A DNA stretch of 17,595 bases from Cylindrodendrum hubeiense (Eukaryota > Ascomycota > Sordariomycetes > Hypocreales > Nectriaceae): positions 1 through 17,595 of the forward strand of contig JAANBB010000652.1 of assembly GCA_014621425.1 (NCBI GenBank). Direction: 5' to 3'. Position numbers and translations under genes: made by a program. Shown here in pieces: positions 16,157 to 17,595 of the stretch. The notes beneath the pieces were generated by a model, which saw nothing but the letters and a program-made list of their open reading frames with translations, did no database searches and was not told where the DNA came from. The stretch's first letter is position 1. Each line of letters starts with the position of its first letter.

Positions 16157-16343
16157 TGGATGGACGGCTGGACCAGGACCAAAACCAAAACGGAGCAGTG
16201 GGTGAGAGCGAGGGTGGGGACCGGAAAAGCAGACACGCATCCAGTCAGCGGTGTCGTAATGATGATTTTGATACCTAGAACAAGACGGAGCTGGAGACGA
16301 AGTCGGAAGATGGTGTTGTGGAGACACGGCGTATGGTGTTGGA

Positions 16344-16364
16344 ACATGGGACATGGGACATGGG
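16344..16364 (+). repeat. 7-bp tandem repeat ACATGGG x3
   Basis: Three perfect ACATGGG units are followed by related CATGAG and CATGGACAT words up to 16379, about 190 bp downstream of the aldolase stop codon. Simple repeat; no function is evident. Confidence 0.8.
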
Positions 16365-16809
16365 CATGAGCATGGACATTGCACGAGCACGCTCACGCAG
16401 CAATGGATCATCTGCCTTGCCGTTGTACAGTAGTTGATTCGGCTTTACTTTTCAAAACAGGCAGATTTGTCAATGATATTCGGGTCATGGGGATTATTTT
16501 ACCCCATCGAAACTGGCGTTCCCCGCAAAAGATGCAAGCCATCTTTTTTTCTCGCACTTGCATCCATCGTGGTAAAATATCCGGCCGTCCATTCCCAGCC
16601 CACGCAGCTGGGCCGCTGTGCCACCACTACAACGCTGCGAGGCATCGTCGTCGCCAGATTGTCACGTTGGCGATTTCCCGTTCCAGCGGACAACATGCGG
16701 CGTCGTCTGTCGGTGCATGGGCTGGACAGGCTGGTCGATCGCGCGTCGCCCCAGAGAGAGACAACAGGACAGGTGTTGCTGCGAGAGCGTGCGTGCCACT
16801 GCATCTGAC

Positions 16810-16848
16810 TGACACTGTGTCTGAATGACACTCTGCCTGACAGTGTCA
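16810..16848. repeat. Inverted repeat TGACACTGT / ACAGTGTCA
   Basis: TGACACTGT (16810-16818) and ACAGTGTCA (16840-16848) are exact 9-bp inverted copies around a 21-bp spacer, which itself contains a third partial copy (TGACACT at 16826-16832). Confidence 0.65.
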
Positions 16849-17366
16849 CCGCGTGCGAGAGCGAGTGGGAGGGTGTGTCTGGCCGTCTGCGAGCGCATGG
16901 ACATGGCAGGCATCGCGGAGACCCCGCATTGAAACGATCACAAGGATCGCTCACATTGGGAATGTGGGCTGTATGGGTCGACCAGGGCGGGTCGGTTTTG
17001 CCCGTGTTAGCTAGTAGGACGACAGCAATTCGTAATTGTCGAAAAGGCCACGCTGGAAGAAAAACAAAGAGACAGCTGAGCTGTAAGCTAGCTGGCCTAG
17101 CACCGCAACGCAACATGCCATGTTGTGGGCTCGTCTCTTGGCTGCGGTGGCTTTCCCAAGTACACACGGATCTACAGCTTGGGCGCCCCCACGCCGGCAA
17201 GGATACACAGAGCGACGGCGAGCAGCCCTGGGCGGGGTCGGATCCAGGCGTGAGTTTGCTCGGGCATATCGGATCGGGCAGAGCATCAGGACATCAGGAG
17301 ATTCGCGGCAGAGCCGGTACGGCAGTGAGTTTTCTCAATCGTGGAGCCTCACCGATGCCGCCGTGG

Positions 17367-17390
17367 GGCCATGTCAAGGGCCATGTCAAG
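17367..17390 (+). repeat. Duplicated 12-mer GGCCATGTCAAG
   Basis: Two perfect head-to-tail copies of GGCCATGTCAAG lie at 17367-17378 and 17379-17390, immediately before a further CCATGTC word and the palindrome that follows. Confidence 0.8.
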
Positions 17391-17416
17391 CGTCCCAGCC
17401 GCCATGTCCAGATGTC

Positions 17417-17435
17417 CAGATGTACAGTACATCTG
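17417..17435. repeat. 19-bp perfect palindrome CAGATGTAC-A-GTACATCTG
   Basis: Nine-bp arms flank a single central A. The left arm overlaps a direct repeat of CCAGATGT (17408 and 17416), so the palindrome may have arisen by local copying. It directly abuts the TACA microsatellite. Confidence 0.75.
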
Positions 17436-17467
17436 TACATACATACATACATGCCGCCGCCGCCGCC
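17436..17467 (+). repeat. Adjacent microsatellites (TACA)4 and (GCC)5
   Basis: TACA is repeated four times at 17436-17451, and GCC five times at 17453-17467, separated by a single T. Compound simple repeat in non-coding DNA. Confidence 0.85.
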
Positions 17468-17503
17468 AGTCCCAGGATCCAGGAAGACCCGCCCCTCGGC
17501 CCC

Positions 17504-17595
17504 NNCNNTGACANCANTATCCACTGATAGAAGGAATCCTGACCTATTGGGTCGGTCCGACTCTAATAGGAAGAAATTCCATCTCTCTGGATTTC
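17504..17595. other. Ambiguous bases and a tail of different character (assembly edge)
   Basis: Six N calls (17504, 17505, 17507, 17508, 17514, 17517) interrupt the sequence. The following 78 bp are more AT-rich than the flank before the Ns. They contain an imperfect palindrome (CCTATT at 17543, GTCGG-T-CCGAC at 17551-17561, AATAGG at 17565). Low-quality bases just before a change in character suggest a poorly resolved junction or contig end. Confidence 0.6.

Larger units (their letters stand above)
16157..17595. other. Non-coding region at the right edge
   Basis: This holds the 3' flank of the aldolase gene, then 1.3 kb with no convincing gene; the frame on the minus strand at 17200-16499 has no motif and biased composition. 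It includes ACATGGG x3 (16344-16364), an inverted repeat (16810-16848), a duplicated 12-mer (17367-17390), an exact palindrome, two microsatellites and, near the end, ambiguous bases. The repeat density rises towards the edge. Confidence 0.5.

Noticed and set aside
15569..16411. 280-codon minus-strand frame opposite the aldolase gene
   Set aside because: Antisense to an intact DapA-family gene with all catalytic residues; His/Val/Leu-rich shadow composition.
16499..17200. 233-codon minus-strand frame near the right edge
   Set aside because: Cys/Arg/Ser-rich composition, overlaps other frames and repeats, no recognisable motif or promoter.
1..17595. A biosynthetic cluster or multi-gene defence system
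   Set aside because: No polyketide, peptide or terpene synthase, no NLR, nuclease or toxin-like gene, and the five genes share no pathway or promoter motif that I can see.

Overview
The window looks like nuclear chromosomal DNA of a filamentous ascomycete (Pezizomycotina, probably Sordariomycetes). The reasons are gene spacing of about 3.5 kb on both strands, mostly intronless or single-intron genes, a short GT...AG intron with a CTGAC branch site, TATA boxes followed by pyrimidine- or CA-rich leaders, and typical ascomycete protein families. The genus cannot be fixed from sequence alone. I see no operon, no tRNA or rRNA gene, no CRISPR array and no intact transposon.

Five protein-coding genes are supported. 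(1) 1559-4153 (+) is an 864-residue DUF2828 protein with an RG-rich stretch and a C-terminal von Willebrand A-like MIDAS fold, distantly like TROVE/Ro60 proteins. (2) 5621-6787 (-) is a compact phosphatidylinositol-phosphate-kinase-like protein with a perfect CRE palindrome in its promoter. (3) 7392-about 10244 (-) is a Prm10/ThrE-type multispanning membrane protein with a long low-complexity cytosolic N-terminus; its true start is unresolved because no in-frame ATG lies upstream of 10106. (4) 12010-13102 (+) is a two-exon P-loop sulfotransferase-like protein (298 residues after splicing) with a C-terminal membrane anchor. (5) 15188-16156 (+) is a DapA/N-acetylneuraminate-lyase superfamily aldolase, probably acting on a 2-keto-3-deoxy sugar acid or 4-hydroxy-2-oxoglutarate type substrate.

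Between them lie large non-coding stretches. 1-1558 holds a 13-bp CT-rich tandem array and the core promoter of gene 1. 4154-5620 separates two convergent genes. 6788-7391 is the promoter of gene 2 and the downstream region of gene 3. 10245-12009 is a shared divergent promoter region between genes 3 and 4 with a 75-bp inverted-repeat element at 11465-11539. 13103-15187 is GC-rich and ends in the promoter of gene 5. 16157-17595 carries microsatellites and palindromes, then ambiguous bases and a 78-bp tail of different character, so the sequence seems to reach an assembly edge.

The genes share no evident pathway: one is RNA-protein-like, one lipid-signalling-like, one a membrane transporter, one a sulfotransferase-fold enzyme and one a catabolic aldolase. 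Nothing here amounts to a convincing new multi-gene system. The best leads are single-gene oddities (the RG-rich insert in the vWA protein, the minimal PIP kinase, the tail-anchored sulfotransferase) and the inverted-repeat element.
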